Source: Portunus trituberculatus (lineage: Eukaryota > Arthropoda > Malacostraca > Decapoda > Portunidae). From it: 64,000 nt of DNA. The position numbers and the translations under genes are program-made. The notes beneath the pieces were generated by a model. That model saw only the letters and a list, made by a program, of their open reading frames with translations. It searched no databases and had not been told where the DNA came from. This document shows positions 50,284 to 60,071 of the stretch, piece after piece; positions within the stretch are counted from its first letter, which is position 1, and each line of letters opens with the position of its first letter. The stretch is from NCBI RefSeq assembly GCF_017591435.1, contig NC_059287.1:7691875-7755874 (forward strand). The letters are read 5' to 3'.

Positions 50284-53200
50284 TTATAGGTTCAACATCT
50301 TACTGGGTTTTGGTTGCCTCTTCGACTGTCGTGGGTTGTGAGGTCCATATTCCTCCGGTATTGGCAACAGCTTCATTTTGTGCAGGCTCGATGAGTTCCA
50401 CTTTTCCTTTGCACCCAAGGCTGCTTCCAACTCCATCAGATGCTCTGTAAGTATAGAAAACCCTCTGCACCAGTCTCCAGGTTCCAAGTCCAGCTCGGAA
50501 GTATGGCGTGGTTGTAGCCCTTAGAGAGGACCTTCATGTTGAAGCTATGACTTCTCAACTGCTTCACGATGACCGCATTCACCCAACGTGGGTCCTTGTC
50601 TCTCCTGGGTCCGCAGTACAAGGCGTAGCAAGCATCTCCCACCTTGAAGGAGGGGGCGACTCTCGCTACAGTTTCATTCTGTGAAGATCAGGCCGCTTCC
50701 TTAACTTGTTTTTCTTGCAAGACATCGGCTGGGGATGACAGTAGTGTGTCAATCCGTGTCCTCATCTGCCTTTCGTTTAGCATTTCCCTTGGTGAGAAGA
50801 AGCCACTTGATGTTGGTGTGTGCCAATACTGCATGAGAAACTCCTGCAAGGCCGCTTTAGGTGGTAGTGCAGATTTTCTCAGTGCCTGCTTGAAAGTCTG
50901 AATGAGGCATTCTGCAGCTCCATTAGTAGCAGGATGGTACGACGCTCCCGACAAGTGAACAATGTTTCTCTCTTTACACCAATGCTGGAACTCCTCGCTA
51001 AGGAAACTCGAGGCATTATCTGTTACCAACGTGTGGGGGTAACCGAAGTGTGCAAAGTCTTGCTCTAGTAAGTTGATTGTTGCCTTAGTAAAAATAGACT
51101 GTGTAGGGTGAATGCAGGGATACTTCAAATAGGCATCCGTGAGCACCAGCCAGTTCGATCCCATAAAATTAAAGGCGTGATCAAGATGAATTTGACTCCA
51201 TGGCTTCTCATGCAGCACCCATGGATGTGTTGCTGGCTTGGCAAGTTTGCTATGGTGCTCACCACACGAAGTACAGCGGCAACACGTCTCCTCGATGTCT
51301 CCATCAATGCCTGGCCAGTAAACAGAGGTCCGAGCAAGCTGCTTTATTCATTGCATCCCGAAGTGTCTAAGGTGAAGCTGCAACACATAGGTATCACCAC
51401 CATCCATACAGTAGGCATCCGTTACTTGTTGACAGTGAATCCTTCTGACTTCGAGAATCTTCCACCTTGTTGTTTGCATCTTCTGTCTTTTTGGGTGGCC
51501 AGCCTTCTCGACAATGGCACATAACTGTTGAAACTACAGGATCCTTGGTGGACCCCCTTTGCAGTGTTGTCGCATTTACTGGCTTGACGTGGTCGTTTAC
51601 CATGTTGATAGCACAGCCTGTATTGATGTCAGGCCCACTTTCCTCTCCGTCAAAACTGGAATCTGTACTGGCCGGCCATCTACTGAGTGAGTCTGCATTT
51701 TGGTGGTCCAACGTTTTCCTGTGTTCGATGGAGTAGTCGTGCTGGCTTAGCTGTAGTGCCCAATGAGCCAGGCGGGTGGCAGCTAGTGCAGGTGGTGCCT
51801 TGGTTGGCCTGAACAAAGTGAGCAATGGTTTGTGATCTGTGACCAGCACGAAACGTTGTCTGTAAAGGTATTGGTGGAATTTCTTTAAAGCGAAGATGAT
51901 AAACAAAGCCTCCTTTTGAACTTGGCTGTAATTCCATTGAGACTTTGTCAGCGTCTTGGAAACATTGGCGATCAGGCGTCCACTTCCATCAGAGTAGCGG
52001 TGGAATAGCACAGCTCCGATCCCGACGTTCGAAGCACTGCAGAAAATTCCAATTGGCGTAGATGAATCGAAGTGAGCCACTTTCTGTTGACAGCAATTCC
52101 TTCAGCTTCTCGAAAGCATTCTGTTCCTCTGCATCCCATTTCCATACAGACTCCTTCCTGGTCAAACGATGCAACAGTTCTGCCACTGTTGCTAAATTTG
52201 ATAGAAAATTTCCGTAGAATTGCACAGAACTAAGGAACGACTTGAGACTCTTAACGTCTTCTGGAGCTGGCATCTTGATGATGTCATTTACCTTGGCCCC
52301 TCTTGGAATTCCACCTGCCGACAGTATGTGTCCCAGGTACTCTACGTGTTCCCAAGCAAAACAGTGGAGAAGACTAGTGAGGAACAGTGACCCCATATGA
52401 AAATGGGAGCAGCTGCAGAAGAAGAAGAACACAAACCCTTTTCATTGAGGCGTTGAAGAAGAGACTGTAGATTTTTCAGATGCTCCGCTGTGTTGGAGCC
52501 GCTGATTAGGATATCATCCAGGTAGACAGCTACACCTGGGAGGTCACTGGTAAGGTTTTTTTTTTTTTTTTTTTACGTAGGGAAGAGGGCCAGCCAAGGG
52601 CAAAAAAAAAAGAGAGTTAAAGGCCCACTTGAGTGCTGGCTCTCTAAGAAGTGTAAAAAGTGCCAAAACCGTTAGCCAAAATTAGGGGAGCAAATGCCTC
52701 GATACCTCCCTCTTAAAAGAAGACAAGTTGTAGGAATTTGGAAATACAGATGCAGGGAGGGAGTTCCAGAGTTTACCAGTGAAAGGGATGAATGATTGAG
52801 AGTACTGGTTAACTCTTGCATTAATGAGTTGGACAGAATAGGGATGAGAGGAAGAAGAAAGCCTTGTGCAGCGAGGCCGCAGGAGAAGGGGAGGCATGCA
52901 GTTAGCAAGATCAGTAGAACAGTTACCATGAAAATAGCGATAAAAGATAGAAAAGGATGCAACATTTCGGCGGTGAGAAAGAGGCTGAAGACAGTTAGTG
53001 AGAGGAGGGGAGTTGATGAGATGAAGAGCTTTCGATCCACCCTATCAAGCAAAACTGTGTGACTGGAATCCCCCCAAACATGCGAAGAGTACTCCATACA
53101 GGGACGGATAAGGCCCTTATACAGAGTAAGCAGTTGGAGGGGCGAGAAAAGCTGCTCCATTATTTCTTGAAAATACCCTGGCGCCGAGGTGATTCCCTAA

Positions 53201-53679
53201 GAAAGACGCATCTGTAACAACACTCCTGGATGTGTGCTTAGCGCGAGTTTTCGCCGAGTTTCTGGACCCAGTTTTATTTTATTGTAGGCGTCTGCTAGGT
53301 CTATCTTGATGAAGCAATATCCACCCCCTAGCTTGCGCATCAAATCTTCAGGGAGTGGTATTGGGTAACGGTGGGTTTCCACCTGGGAGTTGACCATTAC
53401 AGAGTAGTCACCACATACACATATCTTCAGCTTCACCTGACCTGGTAGCATCGCCTTCCGTATTGGTACTATTGGTGTCCTATAAGCGTTGAACTGTGCA
53501 GGTTCCCAAACTCCTCTCGCGATGCCTGCATCATAAGCCTTGGCCAAATCATCTTGAATGGCAAAGGGCACCGATCTTGGCTTGCAAAAAATTGGCTTAA
53601 CATCCGGCTTAAACTGAACCTCCAGGTTGAAGTCCTTAAGGCACCCCAACTTCAAGCTTTGGGAGCTTTGCTTCTTCAT
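50284..53679 (-). pseudogene. Gypsy pol (RT, RNase H, integrase), decayed
   Basis: RT shows FIKIDLADAYNKIKLG, GITSAPGYFQEIME (frameshifted) and, beyond the LINE insertion, VYLDDILISG. LGHILSAGG and the connection follow. RNase H has CSASNVGIGAVLF, where Ser replaces the usual first catalytic Asp, then VQKEALFIIFALKKF, VTDHKPLLTLF and HQNADSLSRW. The integrase (~51320-50688) has a CCRCTSC zinc-type end, then LDHAFNFMGSNWLVL, HTLVTDNASSF and NGAAECLIQTFK, so its D,D,E residues remain. A C-terminal segment (GDACYALYCG) ends near 50284. Frames change near 52430, 52000, 51390, 51220 and 50660. Confidence 0.85.
52556..53150 (-). mobile_element. LINE-E copy 2, 3' part, inserted in gypsy RT
   Basis: The minus strand carries SPLQLLTLYKGLIRPCMEYS and SSHVWG-type sequence and the shared 3'UTR, ending in an A-tail (T-run from 52556). 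Flanking gypsy codons rejoin as YFQEIMEQ and LTSDLPG when it is removed. Confidence 0.8.
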
Positions 53680-53824
53680 AGGTAACTTGCCTAACCAGTG
53701 TGTACTTTGAGATGTGCTTCACTTCACCTGTTTCCACTTGCCACTGTTCCTGCTGACAAACAACTTGTAAATGAGCAGTTCGCTTACAGAACAGACACAC
53801 TTCGTTCTTAAACTTGAAACTCAC
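53636..53824 (-). pseudogene. Gypsy gag/pol junction with zinc knuckle
   Basis: The frame contains CLFCKRTAHLQVVC, a C-x2-C-x4-H-x4-C retroviral-type zinc knuckle, then a spacer that may lead to a protease, although no DSG/DTG protease motif is seen. It abuts the RTE fragment on its 5' side. Confidence 0.65.
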
Positions 53825-54860
53825 GTCGTTGCTCCATCAATACGCGAAGTGTTAGGATTCGGTCTGTTGTTGACTTACAGGGTATGAACCCAGACTGTTC
53901 AGTCTCTGGTGTTTCAGCAGGTGACTGCAAATACACTGCAACAGGAAATGGGCAAGCACCTTGCCTGGTATGCTGAGCAGTGTCGTACCGCAGTAGTTGT
54001 TGCAGTCCTGATGGTCCCCTTTCCCCTTCCAGATAGGGATGACCAACCCCTTTTTCTAGTCAGGGCAAATGGTATCTGAATGCCATACAGCAGTCAAGAC
54101 AGCCTGCGACCCACGGATCATGGCCATGCCTGATGCAGCCATGCACTGATATTACAGATGCCAGCTGTCTTTCCACTCCTCAACTTTGCCACAGCTTCTT
54201 TGACATCATCAGTGTAGGGTGCAGTTTCGTCAATGGATGGATCAGCATCCAGTATCTGTAACCCTGCAGTTTGGAGCTGTCCGCTTGGAGGATCAATCGT
54301 GAACAGCTGCTCAAAGTACTCAGCCCAACGAGCCATCTCCTAATCTGCATCTGATATGAGGCGACCATCTGCTGTTCAGATAACGCTCACCTGAGAAGTA
54401 GACTTGAAGCGGAGTTTTTTTCAGGGCAGATCATAGGTCATTAGCATTTAAATGACACTCTACATCCTCAGCGAGACCCCTGACATACCTCTCCTTTTCT
54501 CTCATCAGGAGAGCTCTTGTCCTGTGTGACAGAGCCCTGTACTGGTCACAGTTCCCAGCAAATCTGGCAATGCAACTCTCCTCAATACTGTCCAGTGTCT
54601 CTACTGAGGCGAAGCCACTCCTTGACCTTGGGCACCCCCAAATGCATTCCTTGACAGCCTCAAGAGTCTCACGTCTGAAGGTATCTCATAGCTCTACCAG
54701 GTCCTCAAGGGTGTCAAGCACTTCAAACCAATTGGAGACTGTCAGTGCATACTCCCTGGGCACATGTCAATTCTTTCAGGAAAGGTGTTTGCGAGCGTTT
54801 GCCAAAACTCTGTTTGACTCCGTTTGCCCCCAGCTGCACCGCTACTGAATACGCCTTATA
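53825..54860 (-). mobile_element. RTE-type LINE fragment
   Basis: The minus strand encodes MARWAEYFEQLFTIDPPSG, DDVKEAVAKLRSGKTAG, then VIPIWKGKGDHQDCNNY, SIPGKVLAHFLLQ and TTDRILTLRVLMEQRRE. These are the amino RT motifs of RTE-clade elements. It is cut off at 53825 before the catalytic box. Upstream (54400-54860) the frame is heavily damaged. Confidence 0.75.
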
Positions 54861-54871
54861 TGATACAATGA

Positions 54872-54872
54872 A

Positions 54873-54903
<31 letters not shown>

Positions 54904-55050
54904 GTCTGTCTCTGTCTCTCTCTGTTTTTTTTTTATTCCTTTATCATTCTCTGTTGTAACCCTGCCTCCCCATCTCTCTCTCTCTCTCTCTGTTTTATTA
55001 ATCCTTTATCATTTTCTGCTGTAATCCCACCCCTCTCTCTCTCTCTCTAC
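54872..55050. repeat. CT-rich compound repeat, two ~60-bp units
   Basis: (CT)n tracts are interleaved with two copies of a TATTCCTTTATCATTCTCTG-type unit (54925-54990 and 54991-55048). Confidence 0.7.
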
Positions 55051-55129
55051 AATTCAAAGGGGGAGGTTGGGGTGAGAGTTCTTTGCTATATTAGTAAGTG
55101 TACATCTGGCTACATCTGGCCAGTGTGAC

Positions 55130-55840
55130 TGGATGTCTATACTGTGACTGCGATAGTGCCCATTGATCAGCTTACTTCAATTAGTCTCTTGAATATTTTT
55201 TTTCCAAACTAGGCAACAAGAACATTTCATATAGCTAGTCTATACTCGCCACAGTGAGAACTGGACGATAGGGCGTAGAAACCATGGGGACTCCCCCCAG
55301 TGTTTCACATCTCCACAGATCATTGGTAGCATATAAGTGCTCTGTTTGCCTTTTGTTCCAAGAAGTTGACGTTGTAAATAACTGCCCTAACTTGGCTATG
55401 AAGCGAGCTTGAAGTAGAGGAATGATCCATAATGAGAACATGTGTGCAGCGCCAAACATTCTTCCACTGACGATGGAGTGAAGGTTGCAGCAATGTCGCT
55501 CTCCCTAGCTAATATGCTAAGTTTATGACTGGGAGAAATGAAACCTATATACAGAAAACACCCTTTGATTTTTTCCTCAGTGGTGGTGTGTAGCAAACGT
55601 TTTAATAATTCCGGAAATAAATTCGGAATTATACCAATTTATACAGACACGCAAAGAGAGAAATAAAGACAGAGGCAGTGATTACGTAGGTTGAGCGGGG
55701 TTGGAGAAGGAAGTAAACGGTGATAATGGCGACATTGGGATAATCCCTTTGCCACACACTACCGGCTATTTCTCGATGCTGTGAGTATAGGTATTTTAAA
55801 ATTTCTTCTGATTTCTTTCTATCTCCATACAAATCATACT
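55130..55840. other. Unassigned stretch
   Basis: No convincing exon or repeat is seen. Short minus-strand frames (55596-55235) have no recognisable motif. Confidence 0.4.
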
Positions 55841-55849
55841 TGGAGATCC

Positions 55850-56330
55850 TTCCATCTTATACGGAAGTCTAATATACTATTCTTCCTCGCCTTTTCCTTC
55901 AAGACTTCAACTGTCTTCGCTCTTCCTCATACATCTCACATACCAATATCATATGTTCAACAGTCTCCCTTTATACTTCTGCGAAGAAAATGCAGCTTTG
56001 ATCCTGCTGCCCCTTCGTGAGTTTCTACCGTTTACTTCTAGGGTGAGTGCCCGTTCTTGTCGTAAACAGCTACTTACTTTCTTACTATAGTCTCCTGTAT
56101 CCTGGCTATCTTCTCTAGTTTTTGTTTCCATGTATAGGTAGGTTACCATTTTAAAGTGGATTTTCTCTGCATCCCTGCCTCTGTTTCCTTTCATTCTCTT
56201 TTGTTTATTTCTACATACCGGAGCTGGGAGCGACTTTATTTCTTCAGGTGCAACTTTGACTTTGTGACTTGATTTGGTGCCGGTTCTATGTGACCGTAAA
56301 ATTTTGGGAATTCCACCCCTGGTGTGTGGC
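55850..56330 (-). mobile_element. LINE-J remnant (C-terminal zinc finger)
   Basis: Minus-strand translation includes SCIFFAEV, a stop, and RETVEHMILVCEMYEEERRQ. This matches the x-E-x-VEH-x4-C half of the carboxyl finger in LINE-D (ETVEHLMLEC), with the preceding C-x2-C reduced to C-x2-F. It is probably the tail of another APE-type LINE whose body lies in or beyond the gap. Confidence 0.4.
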
Positions 56331-56346
56331 TGCGACTTTGCAACTC

Positions 56347-56846
56347 NNNNNNNNNNNNNNNNNNNNNNNNNNNNNNNNNNNNNNNNNNNNNNNNNNNNNN
56401 NNNNNNNNNNNNNNNNNNNNNNNNNNNNNNNNNNNNNNNNNNNNNNNNNNNNNNNNNNNNNNNNNNNNNNNNNNNNNNNNNNNNNNNNNNNNNNNNNNNN
56501 NNNNNNNNNNNNNNNNNNNNNNNNNNNNNNNNNNNNNNNNNNNNNNNNNNNNNNNNNNNNNNNNNNNNNNNNNNNNNNNNNNNNNNNNNNNNNNNNNNNN
56601 NNNNNNNNNNNNNNNNNNNNNNNNNNNNNNNNNNNNNNNNNNNNNNNNNNNNNNNNNNNNNNNNNNNNNNNNNNNNNNNNNNNNNNNNNNNNNNNNNNNN
56701 NNNNNNNNNNNNNNNNNNNNNNNNNNNNNNNNNNNNNNNNNNNNNNNNNNNNNNNNNNNNNNNNNNNNNNNNNNNNNNNNNNNNNNNNNNNNNNNNNNNN
56801 NNNNNNNNNNNNNNNNNNNNNNNNNNNNNNNNNNNNNNNNNNNNNN
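56347..56846. other. Assembly gap of 500 N
   Basis: Exactly 500 unknown bases, the usual placeholder for a scaffold gap of unknown size. Frames crossing it are meaningless. Confidence 0.99.
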
Positions 56847-56949
56847 AACATGGAATTTCGCTTTCTAAAGCCATGTCCCATGGTTGTGTGGGTCACTAAT
56901 GACTATGTATAGGATCAGAATATCACCAAATTAGCTTTTCTGAAAATAT

Positions 56950-56953
<4 letters not shown>

Positions 56954-57028
<75 letters not shown>
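56954..57028. repeat. (TA)n microsatellite
   Basis: A TA run of ~75 bases immediately left of a terminal-repeat-like sequence. Confidence 0.95.
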
Positions 57029-57032
<4 letters not shown>

Positions 57033-57070
57033 TTAACCCTCGGCTATTGCGCCCAATTCCCGACGTCGGA
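57029..57070 (+). repeat. Tigger-like inverted terminus, left
   Basis: CACTTAACCCTCGGCTATTG and the CCCGACGTCGGA word are repeated inverted at ~58694-58757. The CCTCG..TATTGCGC pattern resembles pogo/Tigger ends. Confidence 0.5.
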
Positions 57071-57475
57071 AAGTGCTGAAAAGCTGCCAGATTCGCCAGA
57101 TAACTTAATTTAGCACATTCAACTTGGTATGCTGGAAAAAATTTTTTACGTCATATATGTGCTATCAAACTAAGTAATGAATTATTAGGAACATCTCTAA
57201 TCAGCTTCACCAAGCACAGAGAACGTAATATGGCAAAACGAGACAAAAATGCTTGGTTCATGGTCTCAGTTTTGGGACACTTCATCACCTTGAGTGAATT
57301 ACATTATTTTCAGTAAGCAAGCACTTTTCATTGGTTCAAGTTAATCAATTAGCAATCAAATCCAGAAAATGGGACGAATATCAAATAAACACGATGTTTT
57401 GATGCAAAATCCTTGTATGACTTCAGTGAAAGATTGTCCGTTCCGTATGTAAACAACATCAAGCAGGTTTCTACC

Positions 57476-57736
57476 TGCTCCCCACCGGTTATAGGCAAAC
57501 AGTTCAGGGTCTGGATGCGATGCTGACGGTCCTTTGCACCAATCTATGAAGTGCTTTGAGCAGATAGCATGGTCCTTGGTAGCTCTCCACGTCGGGCCTC
57601 GTTTACATCGTGTCTCCCATAATCTTCTTCGAGCCGCGTCTTTCTTCCTGGGAAACACAGTCCATCCTTTCACGCCTTGGTTTTTCTTTTTTGATATAGA
57701 ATTGCAGTCAGCTACAGCACATGTATAAACCGGCAT
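57476..57736 (-). CDS. THAP-domain first coding exon
   Basis: The frame starts MPVYTCAVADCNSISKKKNQ at 57736 and runs to a donor (AGCAG then GTAGAAAC) after 57476, about 87 codons. It has the THAP-type C2CH pattern: CAVADC, then WTVFPRKKD and LWETRCKR, then ICSKHF. THAP domains bind DNA and occur in host regulators and in P-type transposases. The exon continues open past the donor for ~40 unrelated residues, so splicing is inferred. Downstream exons are not seen. The upstream Met (MFLGWNR) lies closer to the MITE and is less likely. Confidence 0.6.
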
Positions 57737-57756
57737 TCTGTTCCAGCCTAAGAACA

Positions 57757-58223
57757 CTCCACACTAGGGTGACCAGATTTCTGAGACAAATTCCGGGGAC
57801 ATTTTCAGTTCAGGGAGGTAAAAACATGTAGTGTTTATGCACTGGAAAAACTAAACCGGGGACACTATTCGTACCATTTCTAAACCAGCAATCAAAAGTT
57901 TCTCTCGCCTTATTTACCCAAGTTGCAAAGAAAAGAAAATCTCTACCTGATGAAATATCTGAGATCATGAACACCCATTAGCTGTTAAAATGTGTCCGCT
58001 ATACACTTCACCGTCTTCACGGAAACTATGTAAAAAAAACAAAGGCCTTCTCCTTATTCTTGACATTCTAAAAGAGTAATTATAAAAGGACATAATTATC
58101 ATAATCAAAAGGAGTAGTTTTTTTTAACGCATCAAGTGATCTTTCAGTTACAGAAAACCGGGGACAGCAGTAGCCGGGGACAGGTCACTGAAATCGGGGA
58201 CGTCTGGTCACCCTACTCCACAC
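57757..58223. mobile_element. 451-bp hAT-type MITE with 8-bp target duplication
   Basis: The element (57765-58215) starts TAGGGTGACCAGA and ends in its inverse, TCTGGTCACCCTA. It is flanked by identical CTCCACAC at 57757-57764 and 58216-58223. An 8-bp duplication with TAGGGTGACCAGA-like ends is typical of hAT MITEs. GGGGACA words recur near both ends. It encodes nothing and lies in the 5' leader of the THAP exon. Confidence 0.9.
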
Positions 58224-58330
58224 GAGCTTCCAAACAACCGCGGCCGCGGGGTTGTTTTGGTGTTTTGAGAGGACTCGGTGTTCCCGAGTTCAGTTAGTCT
58301 TTTCGGTTTGATATACCTTCGGCCGCAAAA
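58224..58330. promoter_or_regulatory. GC-rich divergent promoter candidate
   Basis: A short GC-rich island contains the 12-bp palindrome CCGCGGCCGCGG and lies between a minus-strand THAP start and a plus-strand start at 58331, in an otherwise AT-rich region. The role is inferred from position and composition. Confidence 0.4.
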
Positions 58331-58480
58331 ATGTTGCTCTACCAAGATTATTACAGAATGTATTCCTTTGTAATATTTAGAGGAGAAACAGTGCTCTCTG
58401 TTGAACTATATGAAAAAATGTTTCAAACCAAATATGTAGTTAAGACTAGTAAAAAATGCGAGAGCATTGAAACCGCGACT
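58331..58480 (+). CDS. Possible first coding exon, unknown protein
   Basis: ATG at 58331 opens 50 codons (MLLYQDYYRMYSFVIFRGET to KKCESIETAT). They end exactly at ACT followed by GTGAGTATA, an excellent splice donor, in phase 0. I do not recognise the protein. The divergent THAP exon and the GC-rich start region support a real gene. No second exon is identified before LINE-I. Confidence 0.4.
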
Positions 58481-58689
58481 GTGAGTATAAAGTAGTTTTG
58501 TAGAGTGTGTATTACCAGATCATATGGATAATGTTAGGATAAACACTTGGAATTAATGTTTTGCAGTACAAAGACTCAATACCTCAAGATTTATTATGAT
58601 ATGAATTTTAGAATGTCTCTCTCTTGCGAGCTGGCTGCCTGTATACTGAGTCGCGTATTAAAACAGCCAGCGATCAATGGCAACCCAGC

Positions 58690-58757
58690 AATATCCGACG
58701 TCGGGAATTGTGGCCGAAATAGCCGCGCCATAGCCGAAAACGCGATAGCCGAATTGA
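58690..58757 (-). repeat. Tigger-like inverted terminus, right
   Basis: TCCGACGTCGGGAATTG is the inverse of the 57.05-kb sequence. It is followed by three ATAGCCG words in 40 bases. The pair encloses the THAP exon, the MITE and the divergent exon. Confidence 0.5.
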
Positions 58758-58947
58758 TCTTGGCGAGAAGACGGTTTTGGCCAATGAGTGCTCAAATATT
58801 TTGGGCTTTATGGGCTTCATGATTTAATTATTGGTAAAAAGAAAAAAAGCAGTATTGAGTAGAAATATATCTATATAAATTAGTCAGTGAGAGACATTTA
58901 GAATTTGAATTTAGTGTTGCCAGTCATGCCTCAATTTCTCCGAAGGC

Positions 58948-59030
58948 CGATTGGCTGATACGCTGTGACCGTGTGACGTCAGAACGTACCATATAAATAG
59001 TCCCGTGTACGGGGTGGAGTTTCAGTTAAT
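58948..59030 (+). promoter_or_regulatory. CCAAT-CRE-TATA-Inr promoter-like array
   Basis: Inverted CCAAT (ATTGG, ~58950), a perfect CRE TGACGTCA (58974-58981), TATAAATA (58992-58999) and an arthropod-type initiator TTCAGTT (A at 59024) lie in order. They are at about -74, -50 and -32 from the initiator A. Immediately downstream the LINE-I endonuclease frame begins (VLHWNTN). Confidence 0.5.
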
Positions 59031-59074
59031 GTCCTTCATTGGAACACAAATAAACACTCATTAGTAGATAATTA

Positions 59075-60068
59075 CAGGCAACCTCCGCTTAACGAAGGGG
59101 TTACGTTTCTAAAAAAACACTTCGTTAAGCGAAACTTCATTAAGCAAACCGATTATAACAAGTTTAACCCCCTGACTTTAACTTCCATTGAGAGTAAACA
59201 AAGCGAGAGTGCATCATAGTACAGTGAAAGGTTTAATGAAAGTAGAAATTATGAAGTTAAACATTTAGGCAGTTTAATTTAAGTTATTATAATGTACACT
59301 AATGTATGTATGTACGTAACTTTATAATGTTGATGACCTTAAATTTATGAAGGGAAGGAGAGTGAAACGGGAAAGACATTAACCGGCAACCTGTGGAATG
59401 TAAGCAAAGGGTAAATAAAAAAAAAAAAGGGCGCATCATTGTATCACATACAAAACTTATGTACCACATTTCCACAAGGCTTTCCATTTCATCCATTATA
59501 GAGTCACGAGTTCAGGTGGTTCTTTTAGCTTGCAAGGAAGATACGGTCTCACCAGCCTTCTTAATAGCGTCTGCTGACTTGAAAATAGTAGAGACAGTAA
59601 ATGGAGACAAGATGGTGGCGAGCAATGCTATAGTTTTCTCGTCTCTCTCGTATCTGTGAATAATATCCAGCTTCACTTTGAGAGTAAGAGACTTCCTGGT
59701 CTTAGGAACACTAGGCCACATTGCAGGGCGTTTTGGTGGTAAGTTGAGCGAGGGAAGACGAGCTGTTGCTGATGCTGTTATTGTTTTGAACAGGGGAGTG
59801 AGTGGTGCACGTGTTGTCCACGAGAGGCTTGATCTTGATTTTGATCTTGATTCCACCGGTGTCCCAGGATTTCTCCTGAGGCAGGCCTTAGTATCGGCAG
59901 TTCCTGGTATATTCAAAAGCCTGTCGGTTTGCGTGATACAGCGGGGCTTTCAAACTTGGAAAAAATTACCTGGATAAAACTTCGTTAAACGAGCAGATGG
60001 TAGTAAAATGAAACCTTCGTTGTAGCGAAATTTCGTTGTGTGAACCTTCATTAAGCGGGGGTTGTCTG
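59075..60068 (-). mobile_element. 994-bp Tigger/pogo-type element
   Basis: The ends CAGGCAACCTCCGCTTAACG and, inverted, CAGACAACCCCCGCTTAATG are flanked by TA on both sides (59073-59074 and 60069-60070), as in Tc1/mariner-pogo insertions. The interior retains part of a transposase on the minus strand. A related copy at 15.9-17.0 kb carries the P2 insertion. The ORF position shows that this is a deletion derivative. Confidence 0.85.
59512..59916 (-). pseudogene. Tigger transposase remnant, CENP-B/psq-type helix-turn-helix
   Basis: The frame contains KTRKSLTLKVKLDIIHRYER, IALLATILSPFTVSTIFK and ADAIKKAGETVSSLQ. These match the amino-terminal HTH of Tigger/CENP-B proteins. Only this DNA-binding part is left. 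The DDE catalytic region is missing, so the element is non-autonomous. The first ~70 residues of the frame are not family-like and are probably spurious. Confidence 0.75.
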
Positions 60069-60071
60069 TAT

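Larger units (their letters stand above)
50086..53824 (-). mobile_element. Ty3/gypsy-type LTR retrotransposon, 5'-truncated, with nested LINE-E
   Basis: Minus-strand order is a gag-type zinc knuckle, reverse transcriptase, RNase H, integrase and candidate 3' LTR. This is the Ty3/gypsy order. The 5' end is replaced by an RTE fragment at ~53825. LINE-E copy 2 sits inside the RT at 52556-53150. No envelope gene is seen. Confidence 0.85.

Noticed and set aside
56236..56912. Frames spanning the N gap
   Set aside because: They depend on unknown bases.
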